Positions 18,454 through 29,374 of a DNA stretch of 64,000 nt are shown here, in pieces. Location: NCBI GenBank assembly GCA_030841085.1, contig JAVEDP010000021.1, positions 186,001 to 250,000 of the forward strand, in the 5' to 3' direction. The stretch's first letter is position 1. Each line of letters opens with the position of its first letter. Both the position numbers and the translations under genes were made by a program. The notes under the pieces were generated by a model. The model did no database searches, was not told the DNA's origin, and was given only the letters and a program-made list of their open reading frames with translations. The stretch comes from Pyrinomonadaceae bacterium. GTDB taxonomy: Bacteria; Acidobacteriota; Blastocatellia; Pyrinomonadales; Pyrinomonadaceae.

Positions 18454-19206
18454 ATGAGTGACAAAGACGATAAGGCGAAACTTCCCAGAAGCCCTCGCGA
18501 GCTGCCGATTTCAGATCGATTGGCCATTATTCGCCACTTGGAATTCGGCCCAGCTATGGCGGATCCTGTAATTACCAAACTTGCCGAACACTCGCGCGTC
18601 GTGGAAATTCGGCGGCGCCGGTTTATCTATCGCGCTGCTGAAGAGGCGGACGCGCTTTTTGCGATCGTCAAGGGCCGTATCAAGCTCTGCCGTATCGAGC
18701 CGCATACCGAACGCGAAGCCATCATCGATATTCTCTCGGACGGGTCACTCTTTGGCGAGTCGGCGCTTTACTCAAGTGCCGGTCGCCGTGAAAACTCAGC
18801 GATTGCTTACGAGAGTTGCTCGTTGCTGAAAATACCCGTTGATCATTTCAAGATAGCAATGGCCGAAGACCAGGGATTGCACGATTACACCTTCCGCTTG
18901 ATTGGCCAACGTCTCGAGCACGCGGAACGACGGCTTGCTGATTTTGCGCTTAACGCGATTCCAGCGCGCGTTGATCGTTTGCTGGCCGACTTCTCAGACC
19001 GTTATGGGGTGCTGGAATCGAACGGCGTGTTAATCGATATTCCACTTCCTCACCGGGAAATTGCTTCCATCGTTGGGTCCACCCGCGAAAGCGTCACCGT
19101 GCGCTTGAACGCCATGCGCCGCGAAGGTACGATCGAATTCGTTAACCGACGAATTCTGATCAAACGACCCGAGTGGCTGTTGCGCGAAGCAAGACTCGTG
19201 AACTAA
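18454..19206 (+). CDS. Crp/Fnr-family transcriptional regulator
   Basis: A 250-residue protein. The N-terminal cyclic-nucleotide-binding-type beta-roll (residues 40-150: FIYRAAEEADALFAIVKGRIKL, GSLFGESALYS) is followed by the dimer helix and a C-terminal winged helix-turn-helix (PHREIASIVGSTRESVTVRL). It lacks the N-terminal Cys cluster of oxygen-sensing FNR, and the phosphate-cassette Arg of true CRP is not evident, so the ligand is uncertain. The yacG gene follows 24 bp later. Confidence 0.92.
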   Translation: MSDKDDKAKLPRSPRELPISDRLAIIRHLEFGPAMADPVITKLAEHSRVVEIRRRRFIYRAAEEADALFAIVKGRIKLCRIEPHTEREAIIDILSDGSLFGESALYSSAGRRENSAIAYESCSLLKIPVDHFKIAMAEDQGLHDYTFRLIGQRLEHAERRLADFALNAIPARVDRLLADFSDRYGVLESNGVLIDIPLPHREIASIVGSTRESVTVRLNAMRREGTIEFVNRRILIKRPEWLLREARLVN

Positions 19207-19230
19207 AACTCCATTCAGAACAATTAGCGA

Positions 19231-19419
19231 ATGAAATGCCCTACGTGCAATAAGCGTGTCGAATGGGAGGACAATCCTTTTCGTCCGTTCTGTTCAGAAC
19301 GTTGTAAGTTGATCGATCTGGGCCGGTGGGTCGACGAAGAATATCGCGTGCCTGGCAAGCCTGTTATTTCTGAACCGGCCGTTGATGATGAAGATCAGCG
19401 GGGGTCAGAAAGCAAATAG
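19231..19419 (+). CDS. yacG: DNA gyrase inhibitor YacG (zinc finger)
   Basis: A 62-residue protein with the four-Cys zinc-binding pattern CPTCNK...[15 protein letters not shown], diagnostic for the YacG/DUF329 family. In E. coli YacG binds GyrB and blocks DNA binding by gyrase. The acidic C-terminal tail is ordinary for the family. Confidence 0.92.
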   Translation: MKCPTCNKRVEWEDNPFRPFCSERCKLIDLGRWVDEEYRVPGKPVISEPAVDDEDQRGSESK

Positions 19420-19507
19420 TTCAGAGTCCAGGCTTTAGCTTGCGCTTTGGCCGCGCAAGAGCAACCTGAAGGTTGGACTCTGAACTGCTTGAATGGTGAA
19501 CTGAAAA

Positions 19508-20344
19508 TCACACTGCGACGATCGCGATCTTGTTTTTGTCCGCCAGCGCCAGCATTTCCTCTCGATCAAACAGAAGAGTCTTGCCTGCATTTAGACAGAG
19601 ACAAGTTGCGGCGGCTTGGACCATCGCTTGAATTGTCGGAATACCCACCACCGGAACGTCAAACCTCATATCCTGATCGGGCTTCGCCAGTTTCAAAACG
19701 GTCATCGGGCCGCTGCTAAGATTCGCCCGGCCGCGCGAGCCTCGATGCCCGCTTATTAATGCCCCAGCGCGCAAGATTGTGGCGTCGGTTCCTTCCATGG
19801 CTTCGATTGCGACACATGCTTTGCCGCGTACCACGATTGTTTGGCCGAGATCGAGTTGGGCGATCTGCCCGGCGACTTCCAGACCATAATCGATATCAGC
19901 GCGCTCAGCCGAGCTTGGTTTGCGGCGCGTCAACGTGCCCAGTGCCGGTAAAGAATCCTGAAGAAAATAGGTCGAGTCGATTAAGTCGATGCCTTCGCTT
20001 GCGAGTTCGGCGGCAATACCCCCGATAAGCGAAGTTGTGTTTCGCCGCGGCAGTTTCAGCAGCATCTTCAACATGCGCGCATCAGGCACAGCGCGACTGA
20101 ATATCTGCACATGCTTGACCTGGCCGGCCATGATCGCTTTTTCCACGCCTTCGCTTTTGAAGAAGCGAATCATTTTTCCCAGTTGGCCAATGCCTACCCA
20201 AATCAGGCGGTCGACTTCCTGCTCAATTTTCGGATCCGTCTCTTCACGAATTGCCGCGACTGAAAGAGACACGCCCGCACGCCGCGCGCCGGCGACGACC
20301 ATAAAAGGAAATCGGCCATTGCCGGCTATTAATCCGTAACGCAT
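19508..20344 (-). CDS. lpxI: UDP-2,3-diacylglucosamine pyrophosphatase LpxI
   Basis: A 278-residue DUF1009 protein, full length. LpxI hydrolyses UDP-2,3-diacylglucosamine to lipid X in lipid A synthesis and replaces LpxH in many phyla. Seen: YGLIAGNGRFP at the start, GQVKHVQIF, a central MEGTDATILRAG and the terminal FDVPVVGIPTIQAM. It is last in the lpxA-fabZ-ompH-bamA block on the minus strand, separated from lpxA by a heptamer palindrome of about 190 bp. Confidence 0.94.
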   Translation of the reverse strand: MRYGLIAGNGRFPFMVVAGARRAGVSLSVAAIREETDPKIEQEVDRLIWVGIGQLGKMIRFFKSEGVEKAIMAGQVKHVQIFSRAVPDARMLKMLLKLPRRNTTSLIGGIAAELASEGIDLIDSTYFLQDSLPALGTLTRRKPSSAERADIDYGLEVAGQIAQLDLGQTIVVRGKACVAIEAMEGTDATILRAGALISGHRGSRGRANLSSGPMTVLKLAKPDQDMRFDVPVVGIPTIQAMVQAAATCLCLNAGKTLLFDREEMLALADKNKIAIVAV

Positions 20345-20346
20345 AT

Positions 20347-20538
20347 TGAAAGGATGAAGGATGAAGAGCCAAGGATGAAGAATGAAGGATGAAGGATGAA
20401 AACAAGGGTATTAGATACCGGTATAACTGCGAAATAACTTGGTTGAGGAAATACTGCGTCAATCGAAGGTTCGGTACTTGGATTCATCCTTCATCCTTCC
20501 GCCTTCATCCTTAGCTATCTTCCGCTCAGCCTTCATCC
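20347..20538. repeat. GGATGAA heptamer palindrome between lpxA and lpxI
   Basis: Tandem GGATGAA/GAATGAA-like heptamers at 20351-20400 are answered by the complementary TTCATCC units at about 20484-20538, on either side of an 80-bp loop. The tract sits inside an otherwise tight operon and could form a large hairpin in the mRNA. Confidence 0.88.
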
Positions 20539-21333
20539 TCACTTAATCACTCCGCGTTTCGAACTCTCGATGAACTGAACAAGGTATTGCACTTCTTCAG
20601 AGTGCGTAAGCTCTTGTTGAATTCTTTCGAGCGCCTGCGAAGTGTTCAGTTTTGCGGCAAGCAGCAAATGAAAGGCGTGGCGCAGCGCGTCGATCGCTTC
20701 ACGCGAATAGCCCCGGCGTTTGATTCCGGTGGTGTTCAGTCCATAACAACGCGCATGATTTCCAACCGTGAGCGCAAACGGCAGTGCATCCTTAACCACC
20801 ACCGAATAGCCGCCAACATACGCCTCGCGCCCTATGCGGCAAAACTGATGCACGCCGGAATAGGCGCCAATGTTGGCATTGTTTTCAATTATCACGTGAC
20901 CGGCCAGCGTGGCCGCGTTTGCCATTATCACCCCGTCACCAATGATGCAGTCATGAGCGACATGCGCCTGGGCCATTAGCAAACAATCGTCTCCAATTTG
21001 CGTCAGCATGCCGCCGCCGGCCGTACCACGGTGGATGGTCACGAATTCTCGAATGTGATTGCGACGGCCCACGCGTGTTTCTGATGGCTCGCCTTTGTAT
21101 TTCAAATCCTGCGGCGCCATGCCGATGGAAACAAACGGAAAAACGCGCGTGCCGGCGCCGATAAAGGTGCGGCCTTCAATAACGCAATGCGACTCTAACC
21201 TGACGTCATCTTCCAACTCGACTTCGTCGCTGAGGATGGAATACGGACCAATGTAGCAACCGTCGCCGATGCGCGCGCGCGGGCTGACAACAGCGCTTGG
21301 GTGGACGTTACTGGACTTGGTGGCAACTGCCAT
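20539..21333 (-). CDS. lpxA: Acyl-[ACP]-UDP-N-acetylglucosamine O-acyltransferase
   Basis: A 264-residue protein from ATG 21333 (MAVATKSSNVHPSAVVSP). LpxA catalyses the first step of lipid A synthesis, adding a 3-hydroxyacyl chain to UDP-GlcNAc. The left-handed beta-helix hexapeptide repeats run through residues 10-185 (ARIGDGCYIGPYSIL, VIMANAATLAGHVIIENNANIGA). The catalytic His is in the LMAQAHVAHDC segment. The C-terminal helical domain has GLNTTGIKRRGYSREAI. Confidence 0.96.
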   Translation of the reverse strand: MAVATKSSNVHPSAVVSPRARIGDGCYIGPYSILSDEVELEDDVRLESHCVIEGRTFIGAGTRVFPFVSIGMAPQDLKYKGEPSETRVGRRNHIREFVTIHRGTAGGGMLTQIGDDCLLMAQAHVAHDCIIGDGVIMANAATLAGHVIIENNANIGAYSGVHQFCRIGREAYVGGYSVVVKDALPFALTVGNHARCYGLNTTGIKRRGYSREAIDALRHAFHLLLAAKLNTSQALERIQQELTHSEEVQYLVQFIESSKRGVIK

Positions 21334-21378
21334 AGTTGCTGGAATCGTGGAAAGCGGAATCAAACTTCGCTACCGGAT

Positions 21379-21831
21379 CTAAACTGCGGAAGCGCGATCG
21401 GCAATCACGCTCATGATGTCCGCGTCGGCTACCAACTGGCCGTCGACTTTCGCTTCGCCGCGCATGCGCTGTATGCGCGAGCCGATGCGCAGGGCTGTAA
21501 CTTCAAGCGTCAAGGTATCGCCGGGGACGACCGGCTTGCGAAAGCGAGCCTCGCGAATCCCGGTAAACAAAACCAGCTTGGAATCGCGATCTTCGATCTC
21601 GCGCAACGCCAACACTGCTCCCACCTGCGCCAGCGCTTCGACCACCAGCACGCCCGGCATCACCGGCGCGCCGGGAAAGTGGCCCTGAAAAAACGGCTCG
21701 TTAATGCTTACTTGTTTTATGCCGACGATGCGCTCGCGCGGCACTAATTCGATTATCCGATCGACTAACAAAAACGGATAACGATGCGGCAGTAATTCCT
21801 GTATGGCTTGGGAATCGAGAATGGTTGCCAT
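21379..21831 (-). CDS. fabZ: 3-hydroxyacyl-[ACP] dehydratase
   Basis: A 150-residue hot-dog-fold enzyme that dehydrates 3-hydroxyacyl-ACP in fatty acid synthesis and competes with LpxA for substrate. The active site GHFPGAPVMPGVLVVEALAQ contains His51 and Glu65. LLPHRYPFLLVDRI is the usual N-terminal signature. It sits between ompH and lpxA as in many diderm bacteria. Confidence 0.97.
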   Translation of the reverse strand: MATILDSQAIQELLPHRYPFLLVDRIIELVPRERIVGIKQVSINEPFFQGHFPGAPVMPGVLVVEALAQVGAVLALREIEDRDSKLVLFTGIREARFRKPVVPGDTLTLEVTALRIGSRIQRMRGEAKVDGQLVADADIMSVIADRASAV

Positions 21832-21907
21832 GATGTAAAGAGACGCGGGACGCGGAGCCTAATGCCGCATCACCGCGTCTTAACTCACACGGGTCTTCAC
21901 CGAAGAA

Positions 21908-22528
21908 CTAGGGCTTTGGGGTGACCGCTGCGGTTGCCGGATTCTTGCTATTAAACTCGTTAATGAAAGCCCGGGTAATGTCGATGCTGTCGGCAGCGTA
22001 AACCAGGGGCACAGCGCTGCCATCGATGATGACGTTGATGTTGCGTTGCTTCGCGTAAACCTCGAGCGCCTTGCCGATATCGTCCTGAAGTGGTTGAAAG
22101 ATCTCCTGCTTGCGCTTGTTGTAAGCCGTCTGAGCATCCTCGCCCTTGCGCTGATAATCCTTTTTCAATTGTTCAAGCGTATCAATCTTTGCCTGAATTG
22201 ACTTCGGATCGACGACCGAGCTTGCGGCTTGGGCTTGGTTCACTTCATTGGTCAACGTTGTGATGCGCTGTTGCATCGTCTGCAGCTCAGTCTGGCGCGG
22301 CTGAAACTCCCGGTTCAGCGTCGTCACCAGCGTACTGAAGCGAGCAATCCCTGTCTTTGCGTCCAGAAAAGCGTCCGAGTAAATCAACGCTATTTTGCTT
22401 TCGGGGACGGTTGCCGCAGATTGCGCAGGGGACTGCGCCGGAGCCGCAGGTTTTGCTTGCGCGAATACGGCGGAAAAACTAAGTGCCAGCAGAAATGCGA
22501 AAGCGGCTATTAAACGATCTATCTTCAT
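21908..22528 (-). CDS. OmpH/Skp-family periplasmic chaperone
   Basis: A 206-residue protein with a signal peptide (FAFLLALSFSAVFAQA). An alanine/proline linker is followed by the Skp fold: a short beta segment (SKIALIYSDAF), a long coiled-coil (residues about 75-150, with RQTELQTMQQRITTLTNEV) and a C-terminal strand with NINVIIDGSAV. Skp holds unfolded outer-membrane proteins for BamA, which is the next gene upstream. Length is somewhat above the E. coli protein. Confidence 0.92.
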   Translation of the reverse strand: MKIDRLIAAFAFLLALSFSAVFAQAKPAAPAQSPAQSAATVPESKIALIYSDAFLDAKTGIARFSTLVTTLNREFQPRQTELQTMQQRITTLTNEVNQAQAASSVVDPKSIQAKIDTLEQLKKDYQRKGEDAQTAYNKRKQEIFQPLQDDIGKALEVYAKQRNINVIIDGSAVPLVYAADSIDITRAFINEFNSKNPATAAVTPKP

Positions 22529-22613
22529 AACTTTTTGTAATGCTCCTTAAAATCAAAGCGGTAAGTCGACTGACTTAGTTGTTCAGACTACCGCGCAGGT
22601 TGGCTTTAAATGA

Positions 22614-25600
22614 TCAAAAGGTGCGCCCAACGCTGAAGCGGATAACTTTCTTTTTCTCATTAAAGGTGAATGGAAATCCATCGATGATCTGATCCTGCCG
22701 CGCATTTGGATTATACGCAAAGATCAGACGAAAAGGCACGTTGATGACGGGCACCTGGACACGAACCTCCATGCCCAGGCTGGAGCGAAAATCACTGATT
22801 TTCGCGAACAAGCTTTGCGACAGCCGCACCGCTGTGTTGGTTTGTGCCTGGCCGCGAAGGAAGACTGGCAGAAAACCAAAGGGCAGGCCGGTCAGAGGAT
22901 CAACTTGTCGAAGGTCGGCACGCGCGTTATCCAGCTCCAGGTTCGTAACCAGGCGACTGTCACGCATCACCAGGGCGGCCCCCTGAAGCAGGGCCAGGCC
23001 AGTATTGGCGTTGCACGCCGCCAGCGATGACAGACTCACGGGGGCGATACCGCCGAGTGAGCCGGGTCTGTCGCATCTGATCAAGCCAACCGAAGTCAGG
23101 AAAGGCTGGTCGTCCAGGAAATTGCTGGAAAACACTTGATCTTTTTTCGAGCGCAGATTGAAGGCGGAGCCGATATCGGCAAATGCCGCCAAACCAACGG
23201 TGCGACCGATAACCGGAATGCGGTATTCAAAGTTTCCCAGCAGTTGCGTGTCAGCTCCCACCGGCGTGAATGAGCGCGGCAACTGCACGACGTTATTGCC
23301 CGTCGGTCCGGTAAAGGTGCCGACGTTCGCCAATGACGCGGGCAATCCGGGAATTGGAACCGGCGTGCCTGACCCGTTGGAAGCGACCACTACGTTGCGC
23401 GAAGTGACGTAGGTATCCAACGGAGCCAGCGGCGTAATCGAACGAACGTTATAACCGCGGATACTAAACTCATCGCCGAGGAAGAAGCGTTCAAAAATCG
23501 GGATGCCATCGACAAACGCCAGCGAGTTTGAGCCTCTCACTTTCGCACTGGTTGCAAAACTGCCGACCGTAGAAGCGATCAGGCGAAAACCGAATACGTG
23601 CGGGTGGTCCGAACGCTTGTTATGCATTGGGAAGAACTGCGTGTACGACAGCGTCGGTTGATAAGTACGAACGTCGCCGCCCAGGCCCGCCACGGCCGCC
23701 GACAGCGAAAGTTCTCGGCCCTGCGTCGGATCGATGCTGGCATTACGCGTGTCGTAGACAAAACTAAGCGTCCCGCGGCTGGTAATGATGCTCGGCTGAG
23801 TGTAAACAACCGGAATGAACTGCGTTGGATTCGTCGGATCGGAATTTACTTTCGGGTCGGTCACGCTTGACGTCGAGAATTGATAGGACGCACCGACGCG
23901 TGAAAACTGGGTGAAGCGTCGCTTGCGATAGAACTCGGACAAAGGAGCGCTGAGAAAAAGCGATCCGCCGTAGGAAGTGCGCGTAAAAAGGTTCTCTTCG
24001 CTGGTGTTGAAAAAGTCCAGAGTCGATCCCGAGGCACCCTGCTGCGCGTCCAGATTCTGGGAAAGAAAAGTCCCTTCCCCGAAAAACTTTTGCGTGGTGG
24101 CAAATAGCGAAAAGCCCGCTGTTATTGGCCGGTTCTTGATGTACGGCTCGGTAAACGAGAACTGCAGATATTTTTGCCGGTTGCCTGCCGATAAGTTAAC
24201 CGAAAGAATCTCGCCACGACCCAGCAGGTTATTGGTCGAATACTCCAGTCCGAAAAACGAACCGCCAATACCCGACAAGCCGCCGTTGAACGAAATTTGT
24301 TGCCGGCCGCGCTCAGTGACCTTGAGGTTGATATCGACCGTAGCCTCTTCTTCGTTCGTCTTAAAGTCAGCGTCTTTATCCTTATCGATAGGATCAAAAT
24401 AGCCGAGTTGGTTAAGTTTTACGACCGAATATTCCCAGGCGTTTTGATTGTAAATGTCACCTTCGTTGATCAAGACTTCGCGTCGCAGCACGTTGTCTCG
24501 CGTGAAAGTGTTACCGACGAATTCGAGACGGCGCAGGGAAAACTGCTTACCTTCCTCGATCGTAATCACAAAATCGACAATACCTTCGTCCGGTTTCTGC
24601 GGATTGTCTTTGAAGGTGGGTGTCGGCTCAGCCGTGTATTCGATGAATCCTTGCGAGCCATAAACTTTCTTAAGGTTCTCGTACAGCGCCTTCCCGATTT
24701 TCTCGCCGTTGGCCACATCGTTTTTTTGCAGCCCAATGTAGCCGCGGATTGCGTCTTCCGAGAAAATTGAATTGCCTTCAATTTTCATTTCGCCCAAACG
24801 GTAGAGCTTGCCTTCGATAATGGGCACCGTCACGCGCAAGCCTTCATCGGTTGAAGAAAGAAACGGCAGCGGCAGAATCGGAAAACCGGTCCGTCTCGGT
24901 CCCACTGATTCAACGCGCGGCTCGCCGTGACGCGCCTGAAGATAACCTCTCGAGCGCATGTAGTTGTCGACCTGCCGCAAGTCATACTCGAGCTTTTCAC
25001 GGTCAAGTATGTCCTGGCCGCGCAACCGCGACATTAGTCCAGCTTCCTTGACGTACTTCATCGCAGCGCGAAGCTTGCTGTCACTGAAAGTCGTATTGCC
25101 TTCGAACTGGACATCGACGACGCGCACGCGATCGCCTTCGTTGATCACGAACGTCAACGCGGTGGAGGTATTAGAAACTTCTTCGCGCCGTTGTTCGATG
25201 GTCGCATTCGGATGGCCGTGCGAGGCGAGCAACTCCTTCAGCACGCGTATCGCATTTCGAGCTTTGACTGGATCGTAAATGCTTTCCTTTGAAACTCCCA
25301 CGCGTCTTTCGCGAAAAGCTTTCAGCACGTCGGATTCGGGTACGCTTTTCAAACCTTCAAACTGGAGGTCGCGAATAATCGGCAACTCCGTGACTTCGAA
25401 TAGGACGTCGATGCCGCCGCGCGCGCCGTCTGCTGTTGAGACTCGGGTTTTTGTCTTATCAAAAAATCCCAGCGCCAGAATCGCCTGAAGATCTCGCTGT
25501 ACCTGCTGTTCGTTGTAAGGGTCGCCGGGACGGGTTTGAACGTAGTAAAGGATGTCGTCTTTTCTCAGCCGGCGATTACCTTGAATGTCGACAGATTCGA

Positions 25601-25709
25601 CGAGCCGTTGATTTTGCTGAGCAAAAGTGGATCGCGGGGCGGAAACAATGGAGGTCAGCAGGACAATTCCGCTCACAAGCATGAGCAAAAACCCGCGATA
25701 TGAATGCAT
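22614..25709 (-). CDS. bamA: Outer membrane protein assembly factor BamA
   Basis: A 1031-residue protein, longer than the roughly 800 residues of E. coli BamA. A signal peptide (LLMLVSGIVLLTSIVSA) precedes five POTRA-type repeats (about residues 30-430, for example VESVDIQGNRRLRKDDI and VVDVQFEGNTTFSDSKL) and a C-terminal 16-strand barrel ending in Phe (IRFSVGRTF). The lid-loop motif of the family is visible as FSIRGYNVRS. Extra length lies in barrel loops (residues about 770-950). It folds and inserts outer-membrane proteins. Confidence 0.96.
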   Translation of the reverse strand: MHSYRGFLLMLVSGIVLLTSIVSAPRSTFAQQNQRLVESVDIQGNRRLRKDDILYYVQTRPGDPYNEQQVQRDLQAILALGFFDKTKTRVSTADGARGGIDVLFEVTELPIIRDLQFEGLKSVPESDVLKAFRERRVGVSKESIYDPVKARNAIRVLKELLASHGHPNATIEQRREEVSNTSTALTFVINEGDRVRVVDVQFEGNTTFSDSKLRAAMKYVKEAGLMSRLRGQDILDREKLEYDLRQVDNYMRSRGYLQARHGEPRVESVGPRRTGFPILPLPFLSSTDEGLRVTVPIIEGKLYRLGEMKIEGNSIFSEDAIRGYIGLQKNDVANGEKIGKALYENLKKVYGSQGFIEYTAEPTPTFKDNPQKPDEGIVDFVITIEEGKQFSLRRLEFVGNTFTRDNVLRREVLINEGDIYNQNAWEYSVVKLNQLGYFDPIDKDKDADFKTNEEEATVDINLKVTERGRQQISFNGGLSGIGGSFFGLEYSTNNLLGRGEILSVNLSAGNRQKYLQFSFTEPYIKNRPITAGFSLFATTQKFFGEGTFLSQNLDAQQGASGSTLDFFNTSEENLFTRTSYGGSLFLSAPLSEFYRKRRFTQFSRVGASYQFSTSSVTDPKVNSDPTNPTQFIPVVYTQPSIITSRGTLSFVYDTRNASIDPTQGRELSLSAAVAGLGGDVRTYQPTLSYTQFFPMHNKRSDHPHVFGFRLIASTVGSFATSAKVRGSNSLAFVDGIPIFERFFLGDEFSIRGYNVRSITPLAPLDTYVTSRNVVVASNGSGTPVPIPGLPASLANVGTFTGPTGNNVVQLPRSFTPVGADTQLLGNFEYRIPVIGRTVGLAAFADIGSAFNLRSKKDQVFSSNFLDDQPFLTSVGLIRCDRPGSLGGIAPVSLSSLAACNANTGLALLQGAALVMRDSRLVTNLELDNARADLRQVDPLTGLPFGFLPVFLRGQAQTNTAVRLSQSLFAKISDFRSSLGMEVRVQVPVINVPFRLIFAYNPNARQDQIIDGFPFTFNEKKKVIRFSVGRTF

Positions 25710-26026
25710 ATGAGCCTTTTCCCTCAGAAGTTCTTACCGGATCTCGGATACTTTCGGGGAGCGTATGGGTAACTAATTATCTTTGCGAAAATAAAGGCAA
25801 ACTAAACGGTATTGATCTCGATCCCAACTGACTCAAGGGGCTGTGGAACCCTTTGATTCAGAAGCACAACGCTCTCGTTGCCAACCTTGTCCAGCAAAGT
25901 CGCGCATTATACCGAACCGGCGCTGCAAAAGTAAAAAGGCAAAGGGAGAACAACTAAAGGCCCTGGATAGCCAGTTCTCTCCTTTGCCCTGATAGTTTTA
26001 CAGACGCGGCCGCTCAGACCGGATAA
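25710..26026. other. Region between clpC and bamA
   Basis: About 315 bp without a gene. It contains the clpC terminator (25931-25988) and must contain the bamA promoter, so bamA-lpxI is probably a separate transcript from clpC. Confidence 0.5.
25931..25988 (-). terminator. Rho-independent terminator of clpC
   Basis: On the minus strand GGCAAAGGAGAGAAC (25988-25974) pairs with GTTCTCCCTTTGCC (25951-25938) with one bulge and is followed by TTTTTACTTTT. It lies about 40 bp after the clpC stop codon. Confidence 0.85.
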
Positions 26027-28393
<2,367 letters not shown>

Positions 28394-28556
28394 TCGGTTG
28401 TTATCGCTGCAAAGGGCCTAATGATTACCATGCCGGGCGAAAAATCCAATCGCCCGGCAACTGCGCGGCATTATAACCCAACACTGAGAGTGCCAAAAGC
28501 TTTGTTTGGTTTCCCCGGTAATAAACTCGTAAACAATGTCTCTTTTCAGTTGAACG

Positions 28557-29366
28557 TCACTCCGTAACAATCCTTCCCTGCTCCAATGTCAGGACGCGAT
28601 CGCAACGCCGAGCCAAATCCTGATTGTGCGTCGCAATGATGACGATTGCGGGACGAGAAGCTGCATACGTGATCAGTTCAGTTTCTATTAATCCGCCAAT
28701 GATTGAATCCAGGTTTCCCGTCGGCTCGTCCGCCAAAACCAGCAACGGCGACGTGATCAACGCGCGACAGACGGCTATCCGCTGCTGCTCGCCGCCGGAA
28801 AGATCGGTGATTCGGTGCGACGCTCGGGACGCCAGGCCCATACGATCAAGCGCTTCATAAGCACTGCGCCTCGCTGTGCGCCGGTCGCGGCGCGCCAGCA
28901 TTAGCGGAAAACAAACATTTTCGGCGGCAGTCAGATCCGGCAACAAATGATGAAACTGAAAAACAACACCAACCTGGCCGTTCCGATAGCGCGCTAATTC
29001 GGGGCGGCTAGCGGTTTCGACTGCAAAGTCACCGAGCTTGATGCCGCCGTGATCCGGCGCTTCGATGCCGCCGACGAGATGCAGCAGCGTTGATTTGCCC
29101 GCGCCCGACGCCCCCACAATCGCAACCGTTTCACCGGGCGCTACTGAAAAAGAAATTCCGCGCAACACGTCGATGCGCGCGCCAGTCGGGGAGAGGAAAG
29201 CTTTCCTGAGATCCGTGACGGTTAGTCCAAAGTCCAATGTCCAAAGTCCAAAGTCCGCCGGTGACAGATTAGCGTGTCCTCGATCGGAATTGTGTTGACG
29301 CCGGTCAGCAACGCGGGAACTGGTCGTCGTTCCATCATCGGACTTTGGACTTTGGACTTTGGACAT
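28557..29366 (-). CDS. lolD: Lipoprotein-releasing ABC transporter ATP-binding protein
   Basis: A 269-residue frame. The recognisable LolD begins near residue 50 (VTDLRKAF) and has Walker A GASGAGKST, the LolD-type loop FQFHHLLPDLTAAENV, signature DLSGGEQQR and Walker B VLADEPTGNLDS. With LolC/E it extracts lipoproteins from the inner membrane. The first 49 residues are translated heptamer repeats (SKVQSPKS..., [10 protein letters not shown]). The ATG at 29366 lies 9 bp after the lolC/E stop. A TTG inside the repeat (near 29231) is an alternative start giving normal length. Confidence 0.88.
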   Translation of the reverse strand: MSKVQSPKSDDGTTTSSRVADRRQHNSDRGHANLSPADFGLWTLDFGLTVTDLRKAFLSPTGARIDVLRGISFSVAPGETVAIVGASGAGKSTLLHLVGGIEAPDHGGIKLGDFAVETASRPELARYRNGQVGVVFQFHHLLPDLTAAENVCFPLMLARRDRRTARRSAYEALDRMGLASRASHRITDLSGGEQQRIAVCRALITSPLLVLADEPTGNLDSIIGGLIETELITYAASRPAIVIIATHNQDLARRCDRVLTLEQGRIVTE

Positions 29367-29372
29367 TGGACT
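29224..29372. repeat. GTCCAAA heptamer palindrome at the lolC/E-lolD junction
   Basis: The left arm 29224-29256 (GTCCAAA-type heptamers) and right arm 29340-29372 (GGACTTT-type) are nearly complementary, with an 83-bp loop. The whole element is in frame with lolD. Confidence 0.9.
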
Positions 29373-29374
29373 GA

